The position numbers and the translations under genes are program-made. A stretch of 64,000 nucleotides of DNA, taken from positions 10,336 through 74,335 of the forward strand of contig NMRA01000300.1 of the NCBI GenBank assembly GCA_002633005.1, in the 5' to 3' direction. Shown one piece after another: positions 1 through 10,169 of this stretch. Within the stretch, counting starts at the first letter, position 1. Each line of letters opens with the position of its first letter. The stretch is from Phoronis australis (Eukaryota; Phoronida; Phoronidae). The notes under the pieces were generated by a model. That model searched no databases. It was not told the origin of the DNA and worked only from the letters and a program-made list of their open reading frames with translations.

Positions 1-30
<30 letters not shown>

Positions 31-32
<2 letters not shown>

Positions 33-128
33 TGCTGTCAGAGCAACATACTTGGCGGAAGAATTCCGCCAAGTAAAAAAAAAACTTGCTGTCAGAGCAA
101 CATACTTGGCGGAAGAATTCCGCCAAGT
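31..128. repeat. Two tandem 54-bp units, each with an 11-bp-arm hairpin
   Basis: The units begin at 31 and 85 (CTTGCTGTCAGAGCAACATA) and are separated by A-runs. Each carries the inverted repeat ACTTGGCGGAA-GAA-TTCCGCCAAGT, at 50-74 and 104-128. The window itself starts with 30 A residues. The third unit is altered into the larger hairpin at 130-193. No coding potential is seen. Confidence 0.9.
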
Positions 129-129
129 A

Positions 130-193
130 AAAAAACTTAGTGGAAGAGCAACATACTTGGCGAAATTTATGTTGCTCTTCCACTAAGTTTTTT
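130..193. repeat. Perfect 26-bp-arm hairpin with 12-bp loop
   Basis: Bases 130-155 are the exact reverse complement of 168-193 (core AACTTAGTGGAAGAGCAACA). The spacer is 156-167. The outer six pairs are A:T. A perfect 26-bp stem with a short loop could form a cruciform or, if transcribed, a short hairpin RNA. The neighbouring hairpins share the ACTTGGCG core, so the group probably arose by local duplication and inversion. Confidence 0.92.
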
Positions 194-219
194 ACTTGGC
201 GAAATAAATTTCGCCAAGT
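194..219. repeat. Perfect 12-bp-arm hairpin
   Basis: ACTTGGCGAAAT (194-205) is followed by AA and then by ATTTCGCCAAGT (208-219), which is its exact reverse complement. It abuts the larger 130-193 hairpin. The same ACTTGGCGAAATTAAC core occurs again at 243-258 and about 431-446. Confidence 0.9.
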
Positions 220-236
220 AATGAAAGCGCTCTGAG

Positions 237-585
237 GAGCGAAACTTGGCGAAATTAACCAAAAAAAAACCACGTTAGAGATGACGAGAAAAGACGACGA
301 CAGAGACGAAGACGAAGATGACAGCTATGACGACGATGGTGGCGATGATGGACAACCGTAGTTATGATATCATTCATATAACGAACGTAGAGGTCAGAAA
401 TCACTAAGAAATAGGCTACAGTCTTGAGCGACACTTGGCGAAATTAACTGAAGAGAAGACGACGTCGGAGATGATGACGAAGATGACGAATATGATGATG
501 GTGGTGGCCGTGATGAAGAACATAACATTCATATGACGAATTTAGATGTCATAAATCGTTAAGAAATAGGCTGCAGTCTAGTTCA
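237..585 (+). repeat. Diverged tandem duplication (about 190 bp unit) with acidic-codon GAN-rich core
   Basis: Copy 1 runs from about 240 to 425 and copy 2 from about 430 to 585. Both start with ACTTGGCGAAATTAAC, pass through a GACGA/GATGA-rich tract, and end in AAATAGGCT(A/G)CAGTCT. In copy 1 an ATG-started frame of about 24 codons reads almost only Asp and Glu. Copy 2 can be read as a similar Asp/Glu-rich stretch, but stops lie just upstream. I read both as a trinucleotide-like low-complexity tract and not as an exon. Confidence 0.75.
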
Positions 586-1332
586 ATAGAAGCTAAACCA
601 ACCTGAATGCAGCAAGGGCGCTCAACAAAGGAGAAGCGTTATCACAAAATCACAAATAACTCAAAAAGTAGACGTCGTAGAGAACAATGGAAAGCATCTT
701 CTGAAAGCCCGTTCAAAGTTCTATCTAAACTGATGGTATCGCCTAATTCCGTAAATTTTTCGAAAAAAATGAAATTTTGCGTTTTTTTTAAGAATTTCAA
801 AGTCAAATAACTCAAAAACGGTAAGTCTGAGAAAAAATTGTTTCAAACCATTTGAAAGAATGTACTTTAAAGAATCTACATGCAAAAATCATGTCTTTTT
901 CTCTTTCCGTTTAAAATTGCACTCCAGACGACTGAAAATGGGTCAACATGCGCCAGATCCGCCATATTGAAAGTAACTCCCGGTTTTTTGGCTTTGTATA
1001 ATAGCATGTCGTGAGAAACTAATACCTGTAAAAATTCAAAGGAATTGGTCTGATAATGCGCCCTCTAGAGGAGAAAACGTTTTTAGGCGAAAATCGAGGT
1101 GCGCATGCGCAATCGCCGATATTTCCGCCATCTTTAACCGAAAGTGAACAATTTCCGGAATACTTGTAGCAAACTTCAGGTCCATTTACTGTGCCGATTC
1201 TTAGCCTGTTACGTAAAAAATTGTAGCCTCCAGAAGCATTTGAACATTTAAATGGAAACAATATGGCCGCCAGGGCCGCCATCTTGGATTCAATATTGAC
1301 GAAAAACAATAGGCTTCCAGTACTTCCGGAAG
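586..1332. other. Intergenic; no gene seen, one NRF1-like palindrome
   Basis: The short frames here (607-810 on plus, 1019-1354 on minus) have no recognisable domain and no coding context. The 12-bp palindrome TGCGCATGCGCA at 1100-1111 fits the NRF1 consensus. A CAAGATGGCGGC-type sequence lies near 1270 on the minus strand. Confidence 0.6.
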
Positions 1333-1341
1333 TACGTGTTA
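1333..1341. repeat. 9-bp target-site duplication, left copy (TACGTGTTA)
   Basis: TACGTGTTA lies directly before the left terminal inverted repeat and is repeated exactly at 6510-6518, directly after the right one. Because the flank and the element both carry TA next to the border, the split could also be read as a 7-bp or 5-bp duplication with a TIR that starts one or two bases further out. Confidence 0.85.
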
Positions 1342-1411
1342 CAGCACACATCACGAATTTTTGGCCGCCCGGTCGGAAATTGGTCGACGACCAGCCGTCG
1401 ACCGGTCGTCT
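1342..1411. repeat. Left terminal inverted repeat (70 bp)
   Basis: It matches the reverse complement of 6440-6509 at 68 of 70 positions. The two differences are GGCCGCCC against GGCCGACC and GACCAGCC against GACCGGCC. Confidence 0.95.
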
Positions 1412-1545
1412 AATTTGCCGACCGGTCGGCTAAAAATTAGCCGACCTGCAGCCGCCCGCAGTGCCGACTCATAAGGCGACTCCCCAGCCGACCCTTCAGC
1501 CGACCCTTCAGCCGACCGGCCATCAGCCGATCAGATGGTCGGCTG
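1412..1545. repeat. Left subterminal GCCGACC/GGTCGGC array
   Basis: There are repeated GCCGACC motifs in both orientations, including the 14-bp palindrome GCCGACCGGTCGGC at 1417-1430, a TCGGCTAA-AAA-TTAGCCGA hairpin, and three spaced CAGCCGACC copies. Arrays of short motifs next to the TIR often serve as transposase binding sites. That role is inferred here. Confidence 0.8.
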
Positions 1546-4500
1546 CTATTTTTAGGCTAGAGTAGCAGTTGCGTAATAGGTTGTCAGGCTGATACCTCTT
1601 TGCGTGTCGATGCATATTTGTCTTAGCACAGGGTCAAATAAATTAACCTAGTTTTACTGTCTCGGTTACATGAGTTCACGTCGGTTGTGTAACACCACTA
1701 AAGTGAATGTTGAAGGCAAGCGGTAATAGTAAACATTGGATTATGGACAATGCAACAAGTTTTGGATAAAAAAGATGAACGTTTTTCTTTACATTTGATC
1801 TTTAATTTGACTCCTGACGTTAACAAGATGTATTAGATCGGTTGCTTCCCGGTCAATACAACGCTGTATTCATTTTGTAAACGCAGCTATTTTAGCAGTC
1901 TTCGCCCGCATTTGATTTCAAGTTGTTTGTGTAACGCCAAACTGCATCTTTTTGCGTTTTTTAAGTTAGTCACCGGTCACCTGTCACGCGCCCATGATGA
2001 TGGATTAGTGAGTGAGTTCTTACACCGCGAAAAGCTCTCACTCCAGGGATTTTATTTTCATAGTATTGACCCTTGCAGTACAGACGCGATATTCACGGTC
2101 CAGTATGCCCTAAACCCACGGACTTCGATGGCTCTAACTTCGAAATCATATTATGGTTACGATTTCCACGAACTAAGACGGTGACATCGCCACTGTTGAG
2201 GCTACAGCAAAGTAGCCTTGCGCATTCCGTTTTCAGGGTATCGGTGACGTTAAAATCTGGGCTAGCAGTTACATGTATACACGTAGTAGTCCCCTGGCTA
2301 TCAGTTGGTCGTTCACGTTTTTCCAAAAATAAATATTTTCTGTCAACAACTTATTGACAAATTATGCAAAATAAAACAATTGTGAACGGCAAGATGTGAA
2401 TACGTGGTGAAGAGGTATTTGTCTCTACGCGGCACAGGTGCGTGAAACTTTGGTAAAGCGATTGCGATGGCAAAAAAATGATAGAAAATACACAAAGGTG
2501 CACTTTTGAGAAGCAAAGCGTCTGGTGATCTTGACAGCGTACATGTATGATCTGGCCACCTCAGGTAGTAAGTGACGCTGAATGAGAAGTGGTAACTACA
2601 TGTTTGGCGCGAAAATAAAAAAATCATGCTTGTATTGCCAGCCACCCCCCTCCCCGAATTTTGCACATTCTAATGAGTCACCACTCGAGATTTGGTTCCG
2701 TTTCAGTCCTAAAATCGCATAATAATTCTGTGCTCAGCTGTAAGAAAAAATACAATTTTTTGAAACGGTGCTCAGTCTTAATAAAGTTTCCAGCATGAGA
2801 GCGCTTTGATCAGAAATGCCAAGCACACGCAGAGTTGTAAGACAGAGACGTTGGCGTTTCCGTATGTCCACAAAAGTGCTTTGAGCAGTGTGTACAAATT
2901 TGTTCATTTCGCTTTTCTGCACTGACGACTATGATCAACACGGTGTTTTAACTACACTTTTGAGTGCATTTTCAAAAATAAATGTTTGGTTGGTGAATTC
3001 AGCGAGTCGGTGCCCACGGGCAGGAAAACGTATCTGCGTAAATAAAGAGTTGCGTTTTCAAAACATTCAGAGCATGAGCTCAAGGACTACCTGAGACAGA
3101 AAATAAAACCGATTACCAAACAGAAACTTGTCCAATGAATATATAGCTCTTGGAAAACTGTTACCCCGAAGAAATGTGCAAAATACGAACGTCGTTTACG
3201 AAAGATTGTACCAGAAGTGATTCGTTGCAGTGGAGCCGCACGGGATAGTAAAAACACTGTGCTGTGCACTAGTTACCTGAATGGAAAGCTGAAGCGGAAA
3301 AATCCAGAACACACATTTTCTATTCAGGAATTGAAATCTCTGTAGAATCAAAAACAATTGGCAACCAGGATTTATTGCGTTAGAAAACTTATCACGCCCG
3401 GAGAGAATTGTTTTCATGCCCGGAGACTACGTGATCACCCATTATGCAATGATGACAATCCAGTGTGTACCTATACATTGGCATCTATTGTAAAACGTGG
3501 ATTAGACGAAAGAAATTCAACCGCATTTCGAAGATAATATATCTGTTGTCGGCGAGAGGTTGAATATATAGCCCTTGTTTAGTATAGTACGGACAGTATC
3601 ACTTTGAAAGATCAATGCTTGGGGATGGTGACGTGGTGTTCTGGCGTGAAAGTTACTGACATGGTAAGTTTTTGAACCTGACTTATTAAATTTTCAGTTC
3701 GGTCGTATTTTATTTTGATCCTGAAGTGAAGAATTTTTGGTCCTCACTTGATAAATTATAGGTGCTGATGTGATAAATTTTCAGTCTTGACGTGGTGAAT
3801 TTGGTCTTTATTAGCTCTTTGGTCTTCTATGTGAAAACAATCTCAATGTATTGGATTGTTTTTCATTCCTGCTTAAGTAAAATGTCTGGTTTTGAGATAT
3901 TTACTTTTGGTCCTGGAGAGTTTGCATGTTTTGCTTGGTTTTAATCATGCATAGAAAAGATATGTCCTTAAATGTTTAAAATTAGGCCTCCCATAAATGG
4001 GGAGAGAGCAAGTTATGTAGCATCGTACTATGTAACTTCTAATATAAATCTAGGTGTTCGTGATTTAGTAATACTATGAAAAATGAGTAGTTATGACTAT
4101 GAAAAATGAGTAGTTGAGGCTTCTTTTGAAATACTGTATCCTTTGCATATGCCTGGTGTACATGGCTCAGTGTGATATTATCTAAGCTTTATTATCGTCT
4201 ATGGCTTAACAACTATATATCTTCATTCATGCCTAGAGGTACTCCCAGGATCATCAAGCATGCCTGTGTATGTTTTTATTCTAATGAGGCGTGCTTCGAA
4301 TGTACAATTAGTAATTATACTTTTGCAGTGGTTCATAACAAACGGATTCATTAAACCCAGTAAATATTTTTGCAACTGCTGACTCTGCATATCAGACGTG
4401 CATATTGCATCATACCTCATCAGAGTAAAACTTGTTATCAATCATAGTAGTCATTGCCACAAGACGTTAACAAACGCAGTGAGTGTCTGTAACTGTTGTG

Positions 4501-4929
4501 TCTAGATTGCTGATGAACTAAAGTCGGTCTACATGTATTTCCATTTTTATATCACTGATTCATGCCAAAGGTTTGAAATTGCGCCCCTTTAAGAGTTTTG
4601 ACTTGCCCTGTGATCACTAGAATCCGATGCAATAAACTTATAGAAGTTGTTTTTTAACCAGTGTAATATAGCTGAAAATTGTGTGCGTTTTCGTTTGCGA
4701 GAGTGTTCTTTTTGAATCAATGGGTTAATCATTTTACGCTCTACATGAAAACACAGACTACTTTTTTAGGATTACATGTACCAGGTTACCCCGAAAATAT
4801 TATTTTCAAAGTTTTACCCCTTGGAGTATACGCGAAACGCCAAGTATTGTGTTCTTACGCGAAAGGGCTCGGAAGGCTGTAGCCTTGGTGCGAAGCTGTT
4901 TACTAAATTAAATATACAAATTTGCGCCA
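1546..4929. other. Interior of the TIR element, no gene recognised
   Basis: This is AT-rich sequence with scattered frames of at most 107 codons on both strands and no recognised motif. There is a 24-bp direct duplication near 4070-4120 (ACTATGAAAAATGAGTAGTT twice). A good splice-donor string (ATGGTAAGT) occurs at about 3660-3668, but no supporting exon is visible. Confidence 0.55.
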
Positions 4930-5600
4930 TTGTGGGTAAAAACTGACCGAATAAAATCTTCCTAGAGTAAACTAAATTATTTACCAGCGTTGCAAAAAAT
5001 GGTTTTCTACAATTATTCTGCTGCTAAAGTTATGTTGTGATCTTATGCGTCGACTTTCGCCCCAATGAAATATTGCGTCACCTTTTAGCCAGTTTCTTTT
5101 TCCCAGATTCTCCAATCAAACGTTCTCCCTCGAGGTTACGTAAACGTCACAACAAATGATCAGAATTGGTTTCACTTCATTATATGTTTTTGGAATTTTG
5201 ATATCAGTGAACCGAATTTTAGAACAAATTTTGCTGAGATGTGTTCATCATCTAATGGGAGATGTTGAAAACATTTTGGAAGTGGCGCGTGTCACAATGA
5301 ACTTTTTTCAAAACGACGATATACGTTTTTTCGTTAAAAAGGCAGAGAATTACGCAAGAAGATGACGTCGGATGTTTCTCACTTAAACGGCCGTAACGGG
5401 CAACTTGAATGCCAATTGACTTCCAGATTTTGCATGCACACCCGCCAGTCTTGAGCTCATGTTGATACAAGCTTTTCGACGAGGTGACAAACGTAACTAT
5501 CCGGGCTGTGTGAAGTATCGAGGTCTGTTTGGTCTCAATAAGCAGTGGCACCTTGCTGTATTTTGAAAATAGTCTTCATGCAACTAGCTGGCTACATAGG
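4930..5600 (+). repeat. Diverged dispersed repeat, related to 12605-13365
   Basis: The order of shared blocks is the same in both places: CCTAGAGTAAACTAA, a TGCGTCACCT/TTACGTCACCT block, CCAGTTTCTTTT, GAACCGAATTTAGAACAA-like sequence, AATGGCGCGTG-like sequence, CACTTAAACGGC, CCAGATTTTGCATGC, and a CGAGGTGAC block. Similarity looks like roughly two thirds of bases with small indels. The second copy lies inside the TTAA element with a THAP start, so this is probably an older member of that transposon family nested in the larger TIR element. Confidence 0.75.
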
Positions 5601-6330
5601 AAGGCTCTAGTTTCGAAAAGATGTTTTACTGCGAAAGTGACAACAATTTCTGAATGATGATGGATGATGGATGACACTATAAACCGATCAGTCTTCCGTT
5701 TTCATGCCGCCCATGATTTAATATCGGCGCTATGTTCAAACCATTGTTTATGTTGTTTCTGAAATAAAATTGGGTTCTATTGCTGTACCAACATATTAAA
5801 AAATTATGCAGAAATAAGCAATAATTATCTGTGGTAAATCGCAATATACAGCGTGATGAAGTGGTGATCAAGAGCAATAACGGATGAGCGCAAATGCGTG
5901 ATGCTTGTTGAGCATTCCGCTGCATGAAAACACTTGAGGTAGTAAAATATCCAGTGTTGTATTCTGATTTTTATGCAATTTTAGAGTAAATTTCAAATTC
6001 CGTGCTTGTTTTTCTGCAAAATGTACTGTATAAAAAGTCTCATATCTAAATTTAGAAATTATACTTCCGCGATATCACTTAACGTTTGATTTTACCACGC
6101 CATCGTTAATTCAACATAAGGTTTTAGGCTGGTGTAATGTCACGCACTTCGTATTTGTAGGTTGATTCGATTTTATTTCCTTTCAATAGTTGTACCAAAG
6201 TTTATAAACCGATGTCAAGACCTGAGTTGCCAGCGGTGAACGAACAGCGAACAGTAAAATGTTTGTTTGGCCAAAGTTCACTCGTTAATTCATAAAATGG
6301 TAATTGCCGACCAAGGACACGCTTAATCCG

Positions 6331-6439
6331 AATTGGTCGTCTACGCTAGGCGACCACTTAGCCGACCCAAGTGCCGACCACAGAGGCGACTCAGTAGAAG
6401 GCTCCTAGCCGACCGTTGTTGGTCGGCTGCTGGTCGGCT
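6331..6439. repeat. Right subterminal GCCGACC/GGTCGGC array
   Basis: This is the counterpart of 1412-1545. Several GCCGACC and GGTCGGC motifs are present in both orientations (for example GCCGACCGTTGTTGGTCGGC). The order differs from the left array, so motif content is conserved and exact sequence is not. Confidence 0.78.
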
Positions 6440-6509
6440 AGACGACCGGTCGACGGCCGGTCGTCGACCAATTTCCGACCGGTCGGCCAAAAATTCGTGA
6501 TGTGTGCTG
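6440..6509. repeat. Right terminal inverted repeat (70 bp)
   Basis: Reverse complement of 1342-1411 at 68 of 70 bases, ending in GTGATGTGTGCTG. Confidence 0.95.
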
Positions 6510-6518
6510 TACGTGTTA
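6510..6518. repeat. 9-bp target-site duplication, right copy (TACGTGTTA)
   Basis: Exact copy of 1333-1341, directly outside the right terminal inverted repeat. Confidence 0.85.
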
Positions 6519-9454
6519 GGCGGCGTAGTGTCAACCATTAGCAGATTACAACAGACGGTTAAAAAGCCAAGTCTGCAGTGGATTGCCTTTTAGATGCCGT
6601 AGTTTACTCATTTGGAACCACATACCCAAGTGCATTTATAAGCTCAGCAGCAATGTACGACTAGACATTCGGATGGGTGACTTGTGATTGGCCATGGAAC
6701 TAGCAACACAAATCAAGGTGTCTTCGCATTAACGTTCACTAGAAGCACTGGTCTAAGGCTGGTCATTGCGTCAAGGCGAACAGTGCAGCGTCGATAACGG
6801 AGTGTTGAGAACAAAAAATCGTTGACGGAGTTGAGACTACTGGGAAAGTATTTTACATTACAACTTAATCATTATCAAACTCCCAGTCTCACTGGATGTG
6901 TGTATTATCTATCAACTTAACGTATAAAAGGAACTGGACGGTTTGGACAAGCAAGGAGTGATTCCTGCACTATTACCGAGGTAAGATTTATTGCCGGTTG
7001 TAAAAAACGGTCGCTAAACGAACATTACAAAAAAGTTTTCTTAGACTATTTTGTTCCGTTGTAAGAATTTCATATACTGTGGTCTCAATATAGATTAGTT
7101 TCAAAGACGATACACAACTTGGTACTAGCCATGTCTACAGGAAACAAGAATTCTTGATAAATGCACGAGATCCCGAGGTAAAACAGAGGTTCATAGAAAC
7201 TGAATAGTTCCTAAATTACGTGACCAACAAATATATATTTTTATATTTATAAACCTGCGAACAACGCACACAAACTGCTCGTATTTCTTCTCAATGACGT
7301 ACATGTACACTATAATTCATTTTGTGTGTGTCATATTGAAGGTTTTACTACCCACTGCATGTTTTCAACAAATTCACTTTTTAAATGGATCGGCGGGTAT
7401 TGTACAGTTGTATCGGAAACGTTCCACGTGTAATAAACTGACCCACTTGCATCGTATCAATAATTGGCAGACTTTATGTCATGGTCCGCGACTGAAGTCA
7501 TCCATCGGGTCTTTTTACACAACTATACGACAAACAAGAAATGTTGTTTTTAATTAAGGAATTGATTTGAATCACGTTATGACACGTTTATTGTGCGGAT
7601 TATTTATGACATCGTTTCACTTGTCAGTGCCATCTGAGATGTTTACATTCATCAGAATATCAAACAGTGAATAATTTCCAAGCTCATGCACACACGGTAC
7701 TTCGCTTCTATTAATAACTGCAATGTTTGACTGTTGCCGCACAAAAAAGACGTTCACCCTACTTACCTAAATTGAACAGGTTGATATTGTAATTCATCGA
7801 TGTACTGTACTACATCAGTTAATTAGACTAAGAGGAAAAGAGGGTGGCACATTTGGCACACTCACCCTGTATAGTAATAATGCGTAAAGTAGGGGTGTCT
7901 CATTTGACTCACCCTGTATATTAGTTGTACACGTGCATTGTTGTTTTTATGGAAAGGAAAAGAATTATGCAATACGATAATTACGAAATGAGTTATGAGG
8001 GCCACCAGCAAGAATCAAATGAGCAATTGTTCGGTTTAATCACGCTATAAGAAAATGACTAATTGGTTGCTATTGAAGTGAAGGCGAAACGGTCATATCT
8101 TATTAAAGGTTGAAGGTATGGGTTATAGACCTCTTGTAACAACGTCTTCTTTTGCATAGCCTTTGTCTCCTTCTCATTTTTCTCCTTCGTCTTCTTTTTG
8201 TTTAAACACCATAATTCGTTGAATTGACGGAAATAGCAAATGTCACTTTGGGAACAGCTACAGAATGGATAAATACGGGTTGGCATTTGTAATACTTATC
8301 TTTGAGAATGAGTTATGCTGCTGCTGATCCTGTGCTGGAGAACAGCGACATAGCAAGCTGTTCCAATATCTACAGGTATTACATCACTCTAAATTGTGAA
8401 AGTAAACCGAAAGAAGCTAGGGCGGGCATTCTTCTGAGTTTGAACAAAAACAGGGGTGGGGCGAATACGCAGGGTGATCGTAAATGTTTAAAGAATATTC
8501 TGAAATATGCATACCAGAAAATGGTTTTATGGGGAACTAAAGGTGTTTGTTTTTCGTGTACCAAGAATCCCAAAAAATCGTCATGAAGAAACAGAAGTTA
8601 AGAAAATATTCCAGAGTTGACTTTAATTGCAGACAGACGACGAATGGATTTTCCAGTCTCTGCACAACGTACAGTGTACTCTCTTTGAGTACTCGCTTGC
8701 TACCCAGAACGAGTATTAAAACTGAGTGCAATTTCCAAAACATAGAAACAAGTTGTTTTAATTGACCACGTACTAAATTGACCATGGCACCGTCCACTCC
8801 ATGAAGTGACTCAGCCCAAGACAAACAAATATGACGGCAGCAAGTAAAAAGGTGTATTTTAGGACATTTCGCTTTAAGAAAATAAATGCAGGACGATTTT
8901 GAATTATTTTGCTTTTTAAGTCGTCATTTAGTTGTAAATTCAAGGACGACGACTGGCCATCGAATCTGAAGTAAATTCCGCTAAACGTTTATGTTCGAGT
9001 TGAACCGTTTTGAGGAAAGCTGTGGTGATCTAGAGCCAGAGAGTGCAGCGGCATTCGTCGGGCAGAGGCCAAACTTGGGCCGAGGACAAAAGCGTCAAAT
9101 TTTAGGGAATAGTTGCACCACGTGCACTTAAAAAAATAATAATAAAATTGCTAAGTGTACCAAAGTATTGAGTAATTGCTTCAACACCGAAAAACTTTTT
9201 ACGGGTCAGTTTTGCCTCTTTTTGCGAAATTTTGAGAAGTCAGTTGCGAACAGTTGGAGAATATCGAGGATATAAAAGTACAAAATGGCCGCCTTACAAA
9301 CTGTAACTCTACATGAACTCTTCGAAGTACAGGTAGGTCACAAAACTGCCAATTTGGGTGCATGGTTTCAAAGCAATGATAAAAGATGAAATTCTCAAAT
9401 AAAGAACGGGGCAAGCACAACGAGTTTATCAACCGGGATAAGTATTCCCGGGGT
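6519..9454. other. Unique intergenic DNA, no gene recognised
   Basis: Only chance-size frames occur. The frame starting at 8308 (ATGAGTTATGC) reads 22 codons into a CTACAG|GTATTA boundary and could be a small exon, but nothing else supports it. At about 7842-7923 two diverged copies of a CATTTGNCACACTCACCCTGTATA-like sequence occur in tandem. Confidence 0.5.
6923..6982 (+). promoter_or_regulatory. Candidate core promoter with short first exon and splice donor
   Basis: A TATAAAAG box at 6923-6930 is followed about 50 bp later by CCGAG|GTAAGA, a good splice donor with GT at 6981-6982. A transcription start near 6953 would give a non-coding first exon of about 28 bases. Both signals are short and common by chance, and no downstream coding exon was identified. 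Confidence 0.25.
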
Positions 9455-9778
9455 ACCCTTTCCAAACGCTGTAACTCCATTCAAGAGTATATTAAATGCA
9501 AGCTGTTACATGCTTGTAAGTCACTGTAATATATTACTACAATACTTTATACACCGTAACACTTTTCAACAAGCCTACAAGCTGAATATAAGCGAAAATA
9601 TTGGCAACAAGAGTTAACATCGACTTGATCCTGAAGCCCTCTGTAACAAGCATGTAAGACTCGTTGAAGAGTGTTACGGTGTATAATGTATTGTAGTAAT
9701 ATATTACAGCGAGCTGCAAGCATGTAACGACTTGCATTTAATAGACTCTTGAATGGAATTACGGCGTTTGGAACGGGT
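9455..9778. mobile_element. Palindromic MITE / foldback element, about 324 bp
   Basis: The left arm from about 9455 (ACCCTTTCCAAACGCTGTAA) and the inverse of the right arm, ending at 9778, match over about 130 bp at roughly 85-90%. Shared blocks include CCATTCAAGAGT, ATTAAATGCAAG, TGTAATATATTACTACAATA and ACACCGTAACAC. A spacer of about 60 bp separates the arms. TACATGCTTG repeats inside each arm. No clear target duplication was found and there is no coding capacity. Confidence 0.85.
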
Positions 9779-10169
9779 TTGTGAAAACACTGGTTCAGTC
9801 CTTTCTCATGCTGAATGACCCTCAATAAGTTAAGTCACTGTTTGGCTTTGATACATGTACAAATCAATAGCGAACTCTACCTTGAATTCACAATATCATT
9901 GGAAATGCACGGTAAATAGGCGGGATCTTTTCATGCAACGCTCCTAATTTTAGGACTAAGTCCCTTAATTAATTCGATTGAATTAATGGCTCAGATTTTA
10001 GTAATGTTATTAGACAATGTAATTAGTCCAAGAGGGTCTCATAACAAAGGTAAAATCACAGAAAATATAGACTACTGCATCTGTGAGCAAATAATGAAGC
10101 ATATACGCAAAAGATTTATGGAACTTAGATGAGCCCTTATTTTGCGACTGAATCTGCAGGTCGTCAATG
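9779..10169. other. Short unique stretch, nothing recognised
   Basis: AT-rich single-copy sequence between the palindromic element and the first of the two paired segments. No frame or motif of note. Confidence 0.5.

Larger units (their letters stand above)
1342..6509. mobile_element. 5168-bp TIR DNA transposon, Mutator-like by structure, no intact transposase
   Basis: The element begins CAGCACACATCACGAATTTT and ends with its inverse. The outer 70 bp of the two ends match at 68 positions. It is bordered by an exact 9-bp direct repeat. Long TIRs with an 8-11 bp duplication are typical of Mutator-like elements. hAT elements usually have short TIRs and 8-bp duplications, and their ends also begin with CAG, so that is the main alternative. 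Just inside each TIR is an array of GCCGACC/GGTCGGC motifs. The interior has no open frame above about 110 codons and no transposase motif that I recognise, so this copy is non-autonomous or dead. It carries a diverged copy (about 4930-5600) of a sequence also found inside the TTAA element at 12212-13796. Confidence 0.85.

Noticed and set aside
1019-1354. 111-codon minus-strand frame
   Set aside because: It runs across the transposon border and target duplication and shows no domain.
6341-6538. Minus-strand Arg/Asp-rich frame
   Set aside because: It is the right TIR and subterminal array of the 5.2-kb element.
8302-8586. 94-codon plus frame with possible CTACAG|GTATTA exon border
   Set aside because: Weak donor, no acceptor partner and no recognisable peptide.
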